A DNA stretch of 64,000 bases from CAIKMD01 sp035605975 (GCA_035605975.1 DATNGG010000089.1:27352-91351), one strand, 5' to 3'; counted from the stretch's first letter, positions 15,867-24,612 are shown. The notes: generated from the sequence alone by a model not told the origin. Translations and numbers: made by a program.

Positions 15867-17966
15867 ATGAGCGGCATCGATATCGCGCGGCTGATGCGGC
15901 CGCGCTCCATCGCCATCGTCGGCGTCTCGCCCGAGCCGAGCTCGGCGGGATTCCTGATGCTGCGCAACCTCGAAGCCTTCGGCTATGCGGGCGCGATCCA
16001 TCTCGTCAGCCGCAACCGCGACGAGATCAATGGCCGCGCTTGCGTGCGGACGATCGATGATCTGCCCGACGGAGTCGATGCGGCGATGCTGCTCATCCCG
16101 CGCGTCGCCATCGAGGATGCGGTCAGGGCCTGCGCGCGCAAGAAGATCGGCGCGATCATCATCTTCGCCGCGGGCTTTGGCGAGGCAGGCGGCGAATGGA
16201 AGGCCGCGCAGGACCGCATCGCCGCGATCGCCGAAGAGGCCGGCATCGCGGTCTGCGGCCCGAATTGTCTCGGCGTGGTCGATTTTCTGCGCCGCCTGCC
16301 GCTCACCTTCTCGCAGCAGGTTGGCGAGCCGCTCGATGCGAAATCAGGCGTCGTGGTCGTCGCGCAAAGCGGCGGGCTTGCGGGCGTTATCCGTGTCGCG
16401 CTCAGAGCCAAGGACATCCCGGTCATCTGCACGGTTTCGACCGGCAACGAGGCGGTGCTCGGCCTCGAGGATTACGCGGCCTTTCTCATCGAGGATCGGG
16501 CGACGCAGGTGGTCGCCGCCTTCGCCGAGCAGATCCGGCGGCCGCAGCGCTTCCTTGCCGTTGCGGCGCGGGCGCGCGAACTGGGCAAGCCGATCGTGCT
16601 GCTGCATGCCGGGCGGAGCGCCGCGGCGCAGGAATCGGCGCGCTCGCACACCGGAGCGATGGTCGGCAATTACGCGGTGATGCAGACCGTTCTCGCCCAT
16701 GGCGCGGTGCTGCAGGTCGAGAGTCTTGAAGAGCTCATCGATGTCTGCGAGCTGATGATGCGCTGCCCGACGCCGCCCACCAAGGGCTGCGCGATGGTGA
16801 CGGATTCAGGCGCGGTCAAAGGCATGACGCTCGATTTCTGCGACGCGATCGGCCTCGATCTGCCGCCGCTGTCGCCGGCGCTCGCGGCGCAGCTCCAAGC
16901 GGAGTTGCCGGATTTCGTCGGCGCCGGCAACCCGCTCGATCTGACCGCCCAGGCGATCACCCACCTCGATATGTATGAGCGGACCATCAAGCCGCTTCTT
17001 GCCGACGAGGCCTATGGCAGCCTCGTCCTGACGGCGATCGTCTCATCGGCGAGCGAATACGCGTTGCGCAAGGGCCGCGCCTCGTTGAAGCCGATGATCG
17101 GCGCGAAGAAGCCGGTCATCTACGCGATGCTCGGCGACGAGGCCGAGGTGCCGGCCGCGCTCATCGCCGAGGCGCGCGCGGCGAATGTTCCGTTCTTCCG
17201 CTCGCCCGAGCGGGCCCTGCGCGCCCTCGCGCGGGTCACCGCCTATGGCCAGGCGCTCGAGCGGGCGAAGGCGCGCATCGCGCCGCGCGCGCTCGCGGCG
17301 CCGCCCGTGCCCGGGCACGGCACGCTGACCGAGCATCAAAGCAAGGCCTATCTCGCCCAATGCGGTCTCGCTCTGCCGCGGGGCCGGCTCGCACAATCGC
17401 GCGATGAGGCGCGCGCGATCGCCGGCGAGATCGGCTTCCCCGTTGCGTTGAAGCTGCAAGCCAGCGCCCTCGCGCATAAAAGCGATGCCGGCGGCGTCAT
17501 CCTCAATCTCGCCGGCGAGGCATCGCTCGATGCCGCTTGGGCGAAGCTCGAGGGGGTGGCGCGGGCGCGTGGCCTTGCGATCGAGGGCGTGCTGGTCGAG
17601 CAAATGGCCAAGCAAGGCATCGAGACGATTGTCGGCGCGCGCCGCGATCCGCAATGGGGTCCGGTGATGCTGGTGGGCCTCGGCGGCATTTGGGCGGAGG
17701 CGTTGAGCGATGTCCGCATTCTGCCGGTCGGGCTCGACGAGGCAGAGATCGTGCGCGAAATCCGCGCTTTGCGCGGCGCCAAGCTCTTGGCCGGCATGCG
17801 CGGCGCGGCGGCCGCCGATGTCGCGGCGCTGGCACGCACGGTCGCGCTGATCGGCGCCGTCGTCGCCGCGCGGCCCGAGATCGCCGAGATCGAGATCAAT
17901 CCGCTGACGGTTTACCCGGAAGGCGAAGGCGCGCTCGCGCTCGATGCGCTGATCGTCACGCGGTAA
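15867..17966 (+). CDS. ferA: ADP-forming acyl-CoA synthetase, feruloyl-CoA synthetase FerA type
   Basis: 699 residues: CoA-binding domain (1-135, IAIVGVSPEPSSAGF), two ligase domains (about 150-450, with SARSHTGA and His261 as the likely phosphorylated His), and an ATP-grasp domain (about 490-699, LTEHQSKAYLAQCG, FPVALKLQASALAHKSDAGG, EIEINPL). The family makes acyl-CoA from acid, CoA and ATP, giving ADP and phosphate. FerA of Sphingobium SYK-6 is of this type and works with an HCHL next to it (established), which is the arrangement here. It starts 24 bases after ferB. The acid specificity (ferulate, coumarate, caffeate) is not shown by sequence. Confidence 0.85.
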   Translation: MSGIDIARLMRPRSIAIVGVSPEPSSAGFLMLRNLEAFGYAGAIHLVSRNRDEINGRACVRTIDDLPDGVDAAMLLIPRVAIEDAVRACARKKIGAIIIFAAGFGEAGGEWKAAQDRIAAIAEEAGIAVCGPNCLGVVDFLRRLPLTFSQQVGEPLDAKSGVVVVAQSGGLAGVIRVALRAKDIPVICTVSTGNEAVLGLEDYAAFLIEDRATQVVAAFAEQIRRPQRFLAVAARARELGKPIVLLHAGRSAAAQESARSHTGAMVGNYAVMQTVLAHGAVLQVESLEELIDVCELMMRCPTPPTKGCAMVTDSGAVKGMTLDFCDAIGLDLPPLSPALAAQLQAELPDFVGAGNPLDLTAQAITHLDMYERTIKPLLADEAYGSLVLTAIVSSASEYALRKGRASLKPMIGAKKPVIYAMLGDEAEVPAALIAEARAANVPFFRSPERALRALARVTAYGQALERAKARIAPRALAAPPVPGHGTLTEHQSKAYLAQCGLALPRGRLAQSRDEARAIAGEIGFPVALKLQASALAHKSDAGGVILNLAGEASLDAAWAKLEGVARARGLAIEGVLVEQMAKQGIETIVGARRDPQWGPVMLVGLGGIWAEALSDVRILPVGLDEAEIVREIRALRGAKLLAGMRGAAAADVAALARTVALIGAVVAARPEIAEIEINPLTVYPEGEGALALDALIVTR

Positions 17967-18010
17967 CGGCGGTTGAGAACGGTGTTCAGGCGGGCAGGAT
18001 CATTCCAATC

Positions 18011-18073
18011 TCGTCATTGCCGGGCTTGACCCGGCAATCCCGGGGACCCGGGGATCAAGCCCGCGGGCGACGA
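18011..18073. repeat. intergenic palindromic repeat, family A (copy 1)
   Basis: TCGTCATTGCCGGGCTTGA at the left pairs with TCAAGCCCGCGGGCGACGA at the right, making a long imperfect hairpin between ferA and dinB. A second copy lies at 59469-59536. It may end transcription of the fer operon. Confidence 0.75.
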
Positions 18074-18107
18074 GAGCAAGAAAGCGATCCAGTCGATTGA
18101 ACCTTCG

Positions 18108-19301
18108 CTAAAACGTCTCGAACAAATCCGGCGGGTCGGCGCGCCGGCCGGAGACGAGATCATGCGCCGTCACGCCGACCAGCCGGAACGCGGTGCCGTC
18201 GAGAGCGCGCTTCAGCGCCGGCGCGACGGCTTTGAGGATCGTCTCGGCGCGCATCGTCGGATCGTGCAGGCGGCAGGCATGGGTGCTGATCTGGCGGTCG
18301 AAGCGCTTGAGCTTCAAGGTCAGCGATCCGGCGGCGAGATCGGCACGCGCCAGCCGCTCTGCGACGCGCGCGCAGAGCGCCGCGAGCTCGGCCGCGATCG
18401 GTTCGTATTGCGACAGATCGCGGGCAAAGGTGCGCTCGGCGCCGATCGTGACCGAACGCCCGCGCCCGATGCCGACGCGGCGCTGATCCTCGCCCAGAGC
18501 GTGGCGGGCGAGACGCTCGCCCCAGCGGCCGAAGCGATGCGCCAACTCGTCGGGCTTGGCGCGGCGCAAATCCAGGATGGTGCGATAGCCCAAGGCTTCG
18601 AGCTTTTTCGCCGTCACCGGGCCGACGCCGGGCAGGGCGGAGACTTTCATCGGCGCGAGCACGGCCTGCGCGTCGCCGGCGCCGATGATGCAGAAGCCGC
18701 GCGGCTTGCCGAGATCGCTGGCGATCTTTGCCAGCATCTTGTTGGGCGCAAGGCCGATCGAGATGGTGACGCCGACGCGCCGCTCGACCTGGAGCGCGAG
18801 GCGCGCCAAGGCACGGGCCGGCGGCTCGGCGCGCGCGCCATCCTCGAGATCGAGATAGGCCTCGTCGATCGACACGGCTTCGAGCTTGGGCGTCAGCGCC
18901 AGCATCAACTCGCGGATGCGGCGGGATTCGCCGCGGTATTTCTCCATATCGGGCCGGATGACGGTCGCATCGGGGCAGAGGCGCAGCGCCTGGACCATCG
19001 GCATGGCGGAGCGGACGCCGAAGCGCCGCGCAACATAGCAGCAGGTGAGAACGACGCCGCGCGCGCCGCCGCCGACGATCACCGGCTCTTCGGCGAGATC
19101 GGGGCGGTCGCGCTTCTCGACCGAGGCGTAAAACGCATCGCAATCGACATGGGCGATGGCCAGCCGAGACAACTCGGCATGGCCGAGGAGGCGTGGCCCG
19201 CCGCAGCGCGGGCAGGCCTTGGGCGCGGGCAGGACGATGCGCGCGAGCCAGCCGCAATCGCGGCAGAGGCAAGTCCCATCCGTGTCGATGGCATCGGTCA
19301 T
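18108..19301 (-). CDS. dinB: DNA polymerase IV with N-terminal zinc-finger extension
   Basis: 397 residues. An N-terminal Cys cluster (Cys11, 13, 16 and Cys30, 33: CLCRDCG and CPRCG) precedes the Y-family core, an extension common in alphaproteobacterial DinB proteins. Core motifs: IAHVDCDAFYASVE (Asp53), YVARRFGVRSAMP, and SIDEAYLDLED with the catalytic acidic pair; then the helix-hairpin-helix LPGVGPVTAKKLEALG and the little-finger domain. It lacks a clear C-terminal clamp-binding motif; the end is PPDLFETF, in which DLF may serve. It carries out error-prone translesion synthesis. A TATAAT lies 11-16 bases before the ATG on this strand, without a clear -35. Confidence 0.9.
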   Translation of the reverse strand: MTDAIDTDGTCLCRDCGWLARIVLPAPKACPRCGGPRLLGHAELSRLAIAHVDCDAFYASVEKRDRPDLAEEPVIVGGGARGVVLTCCYVARRFGVRSAMPMVQALRLCPDATVIRPDMEKYRGESRRIRELMLALTPKLEAVSIDEAYLDLEDGARAEPPARALARLALQVERRVGVTISIGLAPNKMLAKIASDLGKPRGFCIIGAGDAQAVLAPMKVSALPGVGPVTAKKLEALGYRTILDLRRAKPDELAHRFGRWGERLARHALGEDQRRVGIGRGRSVTIGAERTFARDLSQYEPIAAELAALCARVAERLARADLAAGSLTLKLKRFDRQISTHACRLHDPTMRAETILKAVAPALKRALDGTAFRLVGVTAHDLVSGRRADPPDLFETF

Positions 19302-19366
19302 GGTTTCCGGGGATTATAGAGGGCAAGGGCGGCCTCGGGTGGGCTGGCGGGCGGCCCGAGCCCGCG

Positions 19367-19395
19367 TTGCTTTGGCCTTTGGGGGCTGATAGGAT
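19367..19395 (+). promoter_or_regulatory. sigma-70-type promoter for the amidohydrolase gene
   Basis: TTGCTT (19367-19372), 17-base spacer, TAGGAT (19390-19395), about 70 bases before the ATG at 19466. Seen by eye; the -35 is only partly consensus. Confidence 0.35.
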
Positions 19396-19465
19396 TTGCG
19401 CAATTCCGGGTGTTTCGGACAACCAATTAACGCAAAGGGACGGCCTCACGGGGCCGAGGAGCGCC

Positions 19466-20488
19466 ATGGCATCTGTGGACATGCATTTCCATTGGGGTCC
19501 CAAAGGCTTTGCCGACGCGCTGCGCCAGCGCAGCGTCCGCCCGCGCATCTTCCGCGGCGATGACGGCGCCGAATATTTCGAATCCGGCTTCAATCCGAAC
19601 AAGCTGCCCGCCGATCACGACAGCGCCGAGGCGCGCCTCGCCGAGATGGACAAGAACGGCGTCGAGCACGCCGTGCTGTCGATGAGCCCGGTCACCGGCA
19701 TCGAGGCGCTGCCGCTGCAGGACGCGCTGCCGCTGGCGCGCGCCTACAACGACGCGGTTGCCGCCGTCTGCGCGCAATATCCCGCGCGGTTTTCGGCCTT
19801 CGCCATCCTGCCGGTCGGCAATATCTCGGCGGCGGTGACGGAGTTCGAGCGCGTAATGGATTTGCCGGGCATCGTCGGCGCGGTGCTGCCGGGCGACGGC
19901 TTCCTCTCCGAGAAGCGCGCGCAGCGCTTCGCGCCGCTGATGGAAGCGGCGAATAAGCGCCACGCCATCTTCCTCGTGCATTACGGCAAGCTGCCGGACG
20001 ATCCCGACGCGCCGAAGCCCGACGTGACCGACAACAACCGCAACCGCTACGGCACGCTCGACATGCAGGCGCGGCTCAGCTCGAACATGATCACCTTCTG
20101 CATGACGGATTTCCTGAAGCCCTATCCGAATGTGACGGTGATGAGCCACAATCTCGGCGGCAACATTCCGTTCGAGGTCGATCGCATGGATCATCGCACC
20201 TTGTGCGACACGCCGAACGTCGAATTGCCGTCGAAGAAGTTCAAGAACGCGTCGATCATGGTCGACTGCAACTCGCTCTCCGGCCGCGCGCTCGAGCTCG
20301 CGGTGCATGTCTATGGCGCCGACAAGATCGTCTACGGCTCGGACGGCACCGATTTCGGCATGAACTGGACGAACAACGCAATCAACGAGGCGCGCATCAG
20401 CGACGCCGAGAAGAACGCGATCCGCGGCGGCAACGCCAAGCGCATGCTGGCGCGCGTCAACAGCCGCACGGCCGCGGCGGCGGAGTAG
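19466..20488 (+). CDS. amidohydrolase family 2 protein (ACMSD/LigJ-related)
   Basis: 340 residues, TIM-barrel metal-dependent hydrolase. The N-terminal VDMHFHW provides the HxH metal ligands, IFLVHYGKLP a middle His, VMSHNLGGNIPFEVDR the later His region, and VYGSDGTDFGMNW the final Asp. COG2159 members include aminocarboxymuconate-semialdehyde decarboxylase, gamma-resorcylate decarboxylase and oxalomesaconate hydratase, all steps of aromatic catabolism. Which reaction applies here is not determined. CGAGGAG lies 5 bases before the ATG. Upstream in-frame starts lie in the divergent dinB region and were rejected. Confidence 0.85.
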   Translation: MASVDMHFHWGPKGFADALRQRSVRPRIFRGDDGAEYFESGFNPNKLPADHDSAEARLAEMDKNGVEHAVLSMSPVTGIEALPLQDALPLARAYNDAVAAVCAQYPARFSAFAILPVGNISAAVTEFERVMDLPGIVGAVLPGDGFLSEKRAQRFAPLMEAANKRHAIFLVHYGKLPDDPDAPKPDVTDNNRNRYGTLDMQARLSSNMITFCMTDFLKPYPNVTVMSHNLGGNIPFEVDRMDHRTLCDTPNVELPSKKFKNASIMVDCNSLSGRALELAVHVYGADKIVYGSDGTDFGMNWTNNAINEARISDAEKNAIRGGNAKRMLARVNSRTAAAAE

Positions 20489-20498
20489 TTTCTCCGGC

Positions 20499-20578
20499 CG
20501 TTATTGCGAGTGTAGCGAGGCTATCCAGGGCAACCGCGGACCCCGGATTGCTTCGTCACTGCGCTCCTCGCAATGACG
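20499..20578. repeat. intergenic palindromic repeat, family B
   Basis: CGTTATTGCGAG at the left and CTCGCAATGACG at the right are reverse complements with one mismatch, with GGATTGCTTCGTCACTGCGCT between. This is the style of repeat widely scattered in Bradyrhizobium-like genomes (general knowledge). It fills the gap between two convergent genes. Confidence 0.75.
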
Positions 20579-20580
20579 CG

Positions 20581-21237
20581 TCAGCTAAGTAGCTTTGGCC
20601 CGAGTGTCCTGAGGTCGGTAAAGCGCTCGGCAACGGCCGAAGCGCCCTCCGCCATGCTGCGCGCGCCATAGCCCCAGGCAGCGAAGATCGACGGCACGCT
20701 TGCGCCTTTCGCAACGGCAATGTCGTTGGCATGGTCGCCGGCCATCACCGCGCGTCGGGGGTCGCCGCCGGCCGCATCGAGCGTGCCGAGGAGATGCGCC
20801 GGGTTTGGCTTGCGGACGGGAAAGGTGTCGCCGCAGCCCAGAGCCGCGAACCAATGGGCAAGGCCGAGCGCCCCGAGCACGGCGTGCGTTGCCGCGATGG
20901 TCTTGTTGGTGCAGAGCGCGAATTGCCAGCCCGATGCCTTGAGCCGGCCGAGCGTCTCCTCGACGCCCGGAAAAGTCCGCGTCGCCTCGGTTGCGTGGGC
21001 CGTATAGTCGGCGACAAAGGCCTCGATGTCGTCCTTCCGGGCCTCGCCGCTCCGGGCGGCGAAGGCGCGCTCGACCAGCTTCGTCGTGCCATCGCCCACC
21101 ATCGCCGCGACCGACGGGGCGGGAAAGCTGGCGAGGCCGCGCGCCGCCATCAACCGGTTCAAGGCCGCGGTCAGATCCGGCAGGGAATCGACAATCGTGC
21201 CGTCGAGGTCCAGAACCAGGGTTGCGAGCGATGCCAT
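20581..21237 (-). CDS. gph: phosphoglycolate phosphatase-like HAD hydrolase
   Basis: 218 residues. HAD motif I VLDLDGTIVDS (Asp10 nucleophile, Asp12 acid/base), cap domain, motif II ALCTNKT, Lys in VRKPNP, and motif IV AVMAGDHANDIAVAKGA. This pattern is that of phosphoglycolate phosphatase, which removes 2-phosphoglycolate arising from DNA repair or oxygenation. Close relatives act on other phosphoesters, so the substrate is probable, not certain. It is divergent from the AlgH-like gene with 24 bases between starts, so leaders must overlap the neighbouring gene. Confidence 0.85.
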   Translation of the reverse strand: MASLATLVLDLDGTIVDSLPDLTAALNRLMAARGLASFPAPSVAAMVGDGTTKLVERAFAARSGEARKDDIEAFVADYTAHATEATRTFPGVEETLGRLKASGWQFALCTNKTIAATHAVLGALGLAHWFAALGCGDTFPVRKPNPAHLLGTLDAAGGDPRRAVMAGDHANDIAVAKGASVPSIFAAWGYGARSMAEGASAVAERFTDLRTLGPKLLS

Positions 21238-21261
21238 TGGCTTTCAGGCGCGAGGGTGACG

Positions 21262-21915
21262 ATGAGCAACGCGTTCGATCGAGAATCGGTCCATCGGAAA
21301 AAAACGAGCCGCGGCGCCTGGACGGCGGTCGCCGTGATCGGGGCCGCGTGCTGCGCCGCCCTGCCAAGGCCTGGCGCCGCCGTGGCGCAGCAGGCGTTTC
21401 TCACCGGCCAGTTCCTCATCGCCGCGCCGGGCATGGGCGATCCGCGCTTTTATCACGCCGTCATCCTCGTGGTTCGCCACGACAAGGACGGCGCGCTGGG
21501 CATCGTCGTCAACCGGCCGGTCGAGACCGAGCCGATGCGTCGCCTGCTCGATGAGCTGGGGCAGTCCGGCAGCGGCGCGTCCGGCAAGGTCGAGATTTTC
21601 GCCGGCGGCCCGGTCCAGCCTGATGTCGGCTTCGTGCTGCACAGCGCCGAATACAAACGCGCCGGCACGATGGCGATCGACGGCAAGGTCGCGATGAGCT
21701 CGAGCCCCGCCGTGTTGCGCGATATCGCCGATGGGCACGGCCCCAAGCAATATATCGTCGCTTTCGGATATGCGGGCTGGGGGCCGGGCCAGCTCGAGGC
21801 GGAGCTTCGCGACCAAGCCTGGTTCACCGCGCCCGACGACCCGAAGCTGCTTTTCGACGCCGACCGCGCGACGCTGTGGCAGACGGCGCTCGAGCGGCGC
21901 TCGCGCGCGCTTTGA
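21262..21915 (+). CDS. UPF0301 (AlgH/YqgE) family protein with predicted signal peptide
   Basis: 217 residues. Residues from about 45 onward match the family: QQAFLTGQFLIAAPGMGDPRF, HDKDGALGIVVNRPVE, FAGGPVQPDVGFVLHS and AFGYAGWGPGQLEAEL. Usual YqgE proteins start near the FLTGQFL motif and are cytoplasmic; this one has about 43 extra residues with a basic start (RKKTSRGAW) and a hydrophobic core ending GAAVAQQ, which looks like a signal peptide. The biochemical function of the family is unsettled. The last 92 bases overlap the 3' end of the opposite-strand MetE-like gene. Confidence 0.82.
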   Translation: MSNAFDRESVHRKKTSRGAWTAVAVIGAACCAALPRPGAAVAQQAFLTGQFLIAAPGMGDPRFYHAVILVVRHDKDGALGIVVNRPVETEPMRRLLDELGQSGSGASGKVEIFAGGPVQPDVGFVLHSAEYKRAGTMAIDGKVAMSSSPAVLRDIADGHGPKQYIVAFGYAGWGPGQLEAELRDQAWFTAPDDPKLLFDADRATLWQTALERRSRAL

Positions 21916-23146
21916 CCTTACGCGCTTTGACCTTGGGTGCCTGGCGCTTGGGCGCGGCGGGCTTAGCGGCGCGCTTGCTGCCGCCGAAGAGCTGCGCCGT
22001 GGCGATGCGTGCGCCCGCCGCGAGCGCTTCGAGCTTTGCCCACATGATCGAGGGATGGACGCGGCGCATGAAGGGCCCTTGGGCGAAGCCGCAATCCGTG
22101 CCGGCGATCACGTTCTCGCGACCGACGAGCTTCGCATAGCGCAGGATGCGCTGGGCGATCAGCTCGGGGTGCTCGACGACGTTGGTTGCGTGGCTGACGA
22201 CGCCGGGAATGAGGATGCGGCCCTTGGGCAGCTTCACCGTTTCCCACACCTGCCATTCATGCTCGTGGCGCGGATTGGCGCCTTCGATCACATAGGCGCC
22301 GGCACGCACCCGCAGAATGAGATCGACGATATCCTTGAGCGGCACGTCGGTGACATGCGGTCCCGGCCAGCTTCCCCAGCAGACGTGATAGCGGATGCGG
22401 TCTTCCGGTATGCCCTCGAGCGCGTGGTTGAGGGCATCGACATGCATCGCCACCCAATCGCGGTATTGCTTGAAGGTCTTGGGTGGCACCTGGCGGTCAT
22501 AGGTGACGGCAGCCCGTGCATCATCGATCTGCACGAGAAGGCCGCTATCGACGATGGTCTTGTACTCGCTGCGCATCGCCGCGGCGATGGCACGCACCAT
22601 CTCTTCCTCGCTGCGGTAATACTCGTTCTTGCGGTCTGGAATGGCGCTCGACGGCGCGGCGACCGGCAGGAAAGCCTCTGCGACCGAGACCCCCCCAAGC
22701 GCCGCCTTGAAATTGTCGATGTCCTGCTGCAGCGCTGCCTGGCCGGTATAGGTGATCGGCGCGACGCAGACCGCGTCGCCGCCGCGCGCGCCGCCGTCGC
22801 GGTTGTCGAGCTCGGCGTAGAATTCGGGGAAGCGCGCGCGGTCGGCGCCATAGGCATAGGCGTCGCGCCCCGAGGCCGAGGGCCGCGATTCGAAGCCGCT
22901 CAGGCGCTCCAGCACATATTGCGACCAGCTGATCGACTTGCCGAACTCGCCGTCGCTAATGACGTCGATGCCGGCATCCGCCTGCCGTCGCACCACCTCG
23001 GCGACCGTTTGGGCGAGGCAGCTCGCATAGGCAGCCTCGTCATAGGCCTCGCCGCGCTGCTTGGCGCGCAGGAAGGCGAGCAGCTCGGGCGGCCGGATCA
23101 GGCTGCCGACATGGGTGGTCAGAATCCGCTTATCGCTGCGCTTCAC
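21824..23146 (-). CDS. cobalamin-independent methionine synthase II (MetE C-domain) family protein with basic tail
   Basis: 440 residues. The first 385 form a MetE/uroporphyrinogen-decarboxylase-like barrel: THVGSLIRPPEL, SDGEFGKSISW, the zinc-ligand segments RYHVCWGSWPG and VIAGTDCGFAQGPF. Such short MetE-like proteins lack the N-terminal folate domain and may use another methyl donor. The last 50 or so residues are a Lys/Ala/Arg/Pro tail (KRAAKPAAPKRQAPKVKARK and onward) that looks like a histone H1-type extension and is absent from usual family members. Its coding sequence is antisense to the end of the AlgH-like gene. Possible nucleic-acid binding by the tail is inference. Confidence 0.83.
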   Translation of the reverse strand: MKRSDKRILTTHVGSLIRPPELLAFLRAKQRGEAYDEAAYASCLAQTVAEVVRRQADAGIDVISDGEFGKSISWSQYVLERLSGFESRPSASGRDAYAYGADRARFPEFYAELDNRDGGARGGDAVCVAPITYTGQAALQQDIDNFKAALGGVSVAEAFLPVAAPSSAIPDRKNEYYRSEEEMVRAIAAAMRSEYKTIVDSGLLVQIDDARAAVTYDRQVPPKTFKQYRDWVAMHVDALNHALEGIPEDRIRYHVCWGSWPGPHVTDVPLKDIVDLILRVRAGAYVIEGANPRHEHEWQVWETVKLPKGRILIPGVVSHATNVVEHPELIAQRILRYAKLVGRENVIAGTDCGFAQGPFMRRVHPSIMWAKLEALAAGARIATAQLFGGSKRAAKPAAPKRQAPKVKARKVKARASAARAPSATASRGRRRKAASGRRAR

Positions 23147-23256
23147 CGGGCACTCCTTGGGATGATCGCTCGGGGCGCAGAGTCGAGCACGCGCGGCGCC
23201 GATTCAACCCCTAAACTTCCCATCCCGAGAATGGGCAGGATTGGGCAGGCGGAGGA

Positions 23257-23284
23257 GGGGCGCCGCCGCTCCGGCGAGCGCCCC
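23257..23284 (-). terminator. hairpin after the binding-protein gene
   Basis: GGGGCGCCGCCG pairs with CGGCG-A-GCGCCCC around loop CTC, a 12-base stem with one bulge, eight bases after the stop of the substrate-binding protein on the reverse strand. No T-run follows, so termination is possible but unproven. Confidence 0.5.
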
Positions 23285-23291
23285 GCTCGGC

Positions 23292-24506
23292 TTATTTCTT
23301 CTTCTGCTCGGCAATGTGGAGCGAATACCACGGGTCCTTGACCGCCGGGATGGTCTTTAGCACGCGCTCGACCAGCTTGCCGTTCACCTTCTCGACGCGG
23401 CGGACATAGAAATTCTGGATGAGCTCGCGCGTGTCGGGATCGACCTCGACCGGGCCGCGCGGGCTCTTCCACGAATAGCCCTTGATCGCCGCCATCATCT
23501 TGTCGGCATCGCGGACGCCGCCGGTCGCCTTCAGCATGTGGAACAGCATGGTCATGCCGTCATAGGCCTCCACATGGATGAAGCTCGGCTCGCCATTGAC
23601 CATCTGGTTGCCGTATTTCGCCACCATCGCCTTGACGAACGCCTTGTTCTCGGGATTGTCGAGATCGGGCCCGTAATCGGAGATGTTGAGCGTGCCGATC
23701 GCGGCATCGCCCAGCGCCGGCAGATCGAACTCGGCGCCGACCGTGCCCATCAGCTCCATGCCTTCCTTGGCGAAGCCGCGATTGTGGAAATCCTTCACCG
23801 TCGAGACCGACATCGGCCCGCCGGGCATGAAGCCGACGAGGCAATCCGGCTTGTTCTCCTGGACGTGCTGGAAATAGCTCGAGAAGTCGACCGTCCCCAT
23901 CGGCACGCGAATGGGGTCGAGCATCTTGCCGCCGCCTTTGGTGAAGCCATAGGTGAAGGCGTCGATCGCGTCCTGCCCCGGCGCATAATCGGCGACGAAC
24001 ATCTCGCAGGTCTTGCGCTTCTCCGACAAGGCGAATTGCGCCAGCGGATAGAGCGACTGCCATTGGGTGAAGCCCGCGCGCACGTAATAGGGCGATTTGG
24101 AGGTGACGAACGAAGTGGCCGAATTGAAGATCACGAACGGGATCTTCGCCTCGTTGATGACGTCCGCCATCGCCAGCACGGTGGTGGTGAATTCGAGCCC
24201 GCCGAGGATTGCGACCTTGTCGCGCACCACCAGCTCTTGCGCGAGCTGGCGCGCGCGCGGCGGGTTGTCGCCGCCCGCGTCGCGGAAGATGATCTCGACC
24301 TTGGGATTGCCGTTCTTGCCGTTATACTGCTCGAGGAAATAGTTGATCGATTGCTCGAAACTCTTGCCCCAATTGGCGTAGGGGCCCGAGGTCGTGCCGA
24401 GAATGCCCACCTTGATGGGCTCGGCCGCGGCCGCGCCGCTGGCCATCGCCCCGGCCGCGACGAGCAAGGCCGATGCCGTCCCGAAAATTCGAAAAACCCG
24501 TCTCAT
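23292..24506 (-). CDS. branched-chain amino acid/aromatic ABC transporter substrate-binding protein (LivK type), copy 1
   Basis: 404 residues. Signal peptide at the N-terminus (RRVFRIFGTASALLVAAGAM, cleavage near AAA-EPIKVG), then a type I periplasmic-binding fold: KVGILGTTSGPYANWGKS, VAILGGLEFTTTVLAMADV, CEMFVADYAPGQDAIDAF. GGGAGG precedes the start. It is strongly similar over its whole length to the next gene, a tandem duplication. LivK-type proteins in catabolic islands often bind aromatic acids rather than amino acids; this is inference. It would deliver to the LivHMGF complex encoded divergently. Confidence 0.9.
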   Translation of the reverse strand: MRRVFRIFGTASALLVAAGAMASGAAAAEPIKVGILGTTSGPYANWGKSFEQSINYFLEQYNGKNGNPKVEIIFRDAGGDNPPRARQLAQELVVRDKVAILGGLEFTTTVLAMADVINEAKIPFVIFNSATSFVTSKSPYYVRAGFTQWQSLYPLAQFALSEKRKTCEMFVADYAPGQDAIDAFTYGFTKGGGKMLDPIRVPMGTVDFSSYFQHVQENKPDCLVGFMPGGPMSVSTVKDFHNRGFAKEGMELMGTVGAEFDLPALGDAAIGTLNISDYGPDLDNPENKAFVKAMVAKYGNQMVNGEPSFIHVEAYDGMTMLFHMLKATGGVRDADKMMAAIKGYSWKSPRGPVEVDPDTRELIQNFYVRRVEKVNGKLVERVLKTIPAVKDPWYSLHIAEQKKK

Positions 24507-24612
24507 GTGTCCTCCCTGCGACGCTTCGCGAAGTCATGCTCTACCGTCACGCGTCGGCTTTGTTGTGGTTTTCGCACCGGATCAAGCCGCTCCGGCGCGC
24601 TGATGGCGGCGC

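Noticed and set aside
24600..24612. A long forward frame (from 24634) fused to livH
   Set aside because: It crosses the reverse-strand binding-protein gene; only the part from about 25968 matches LivH and has a ribosome site.
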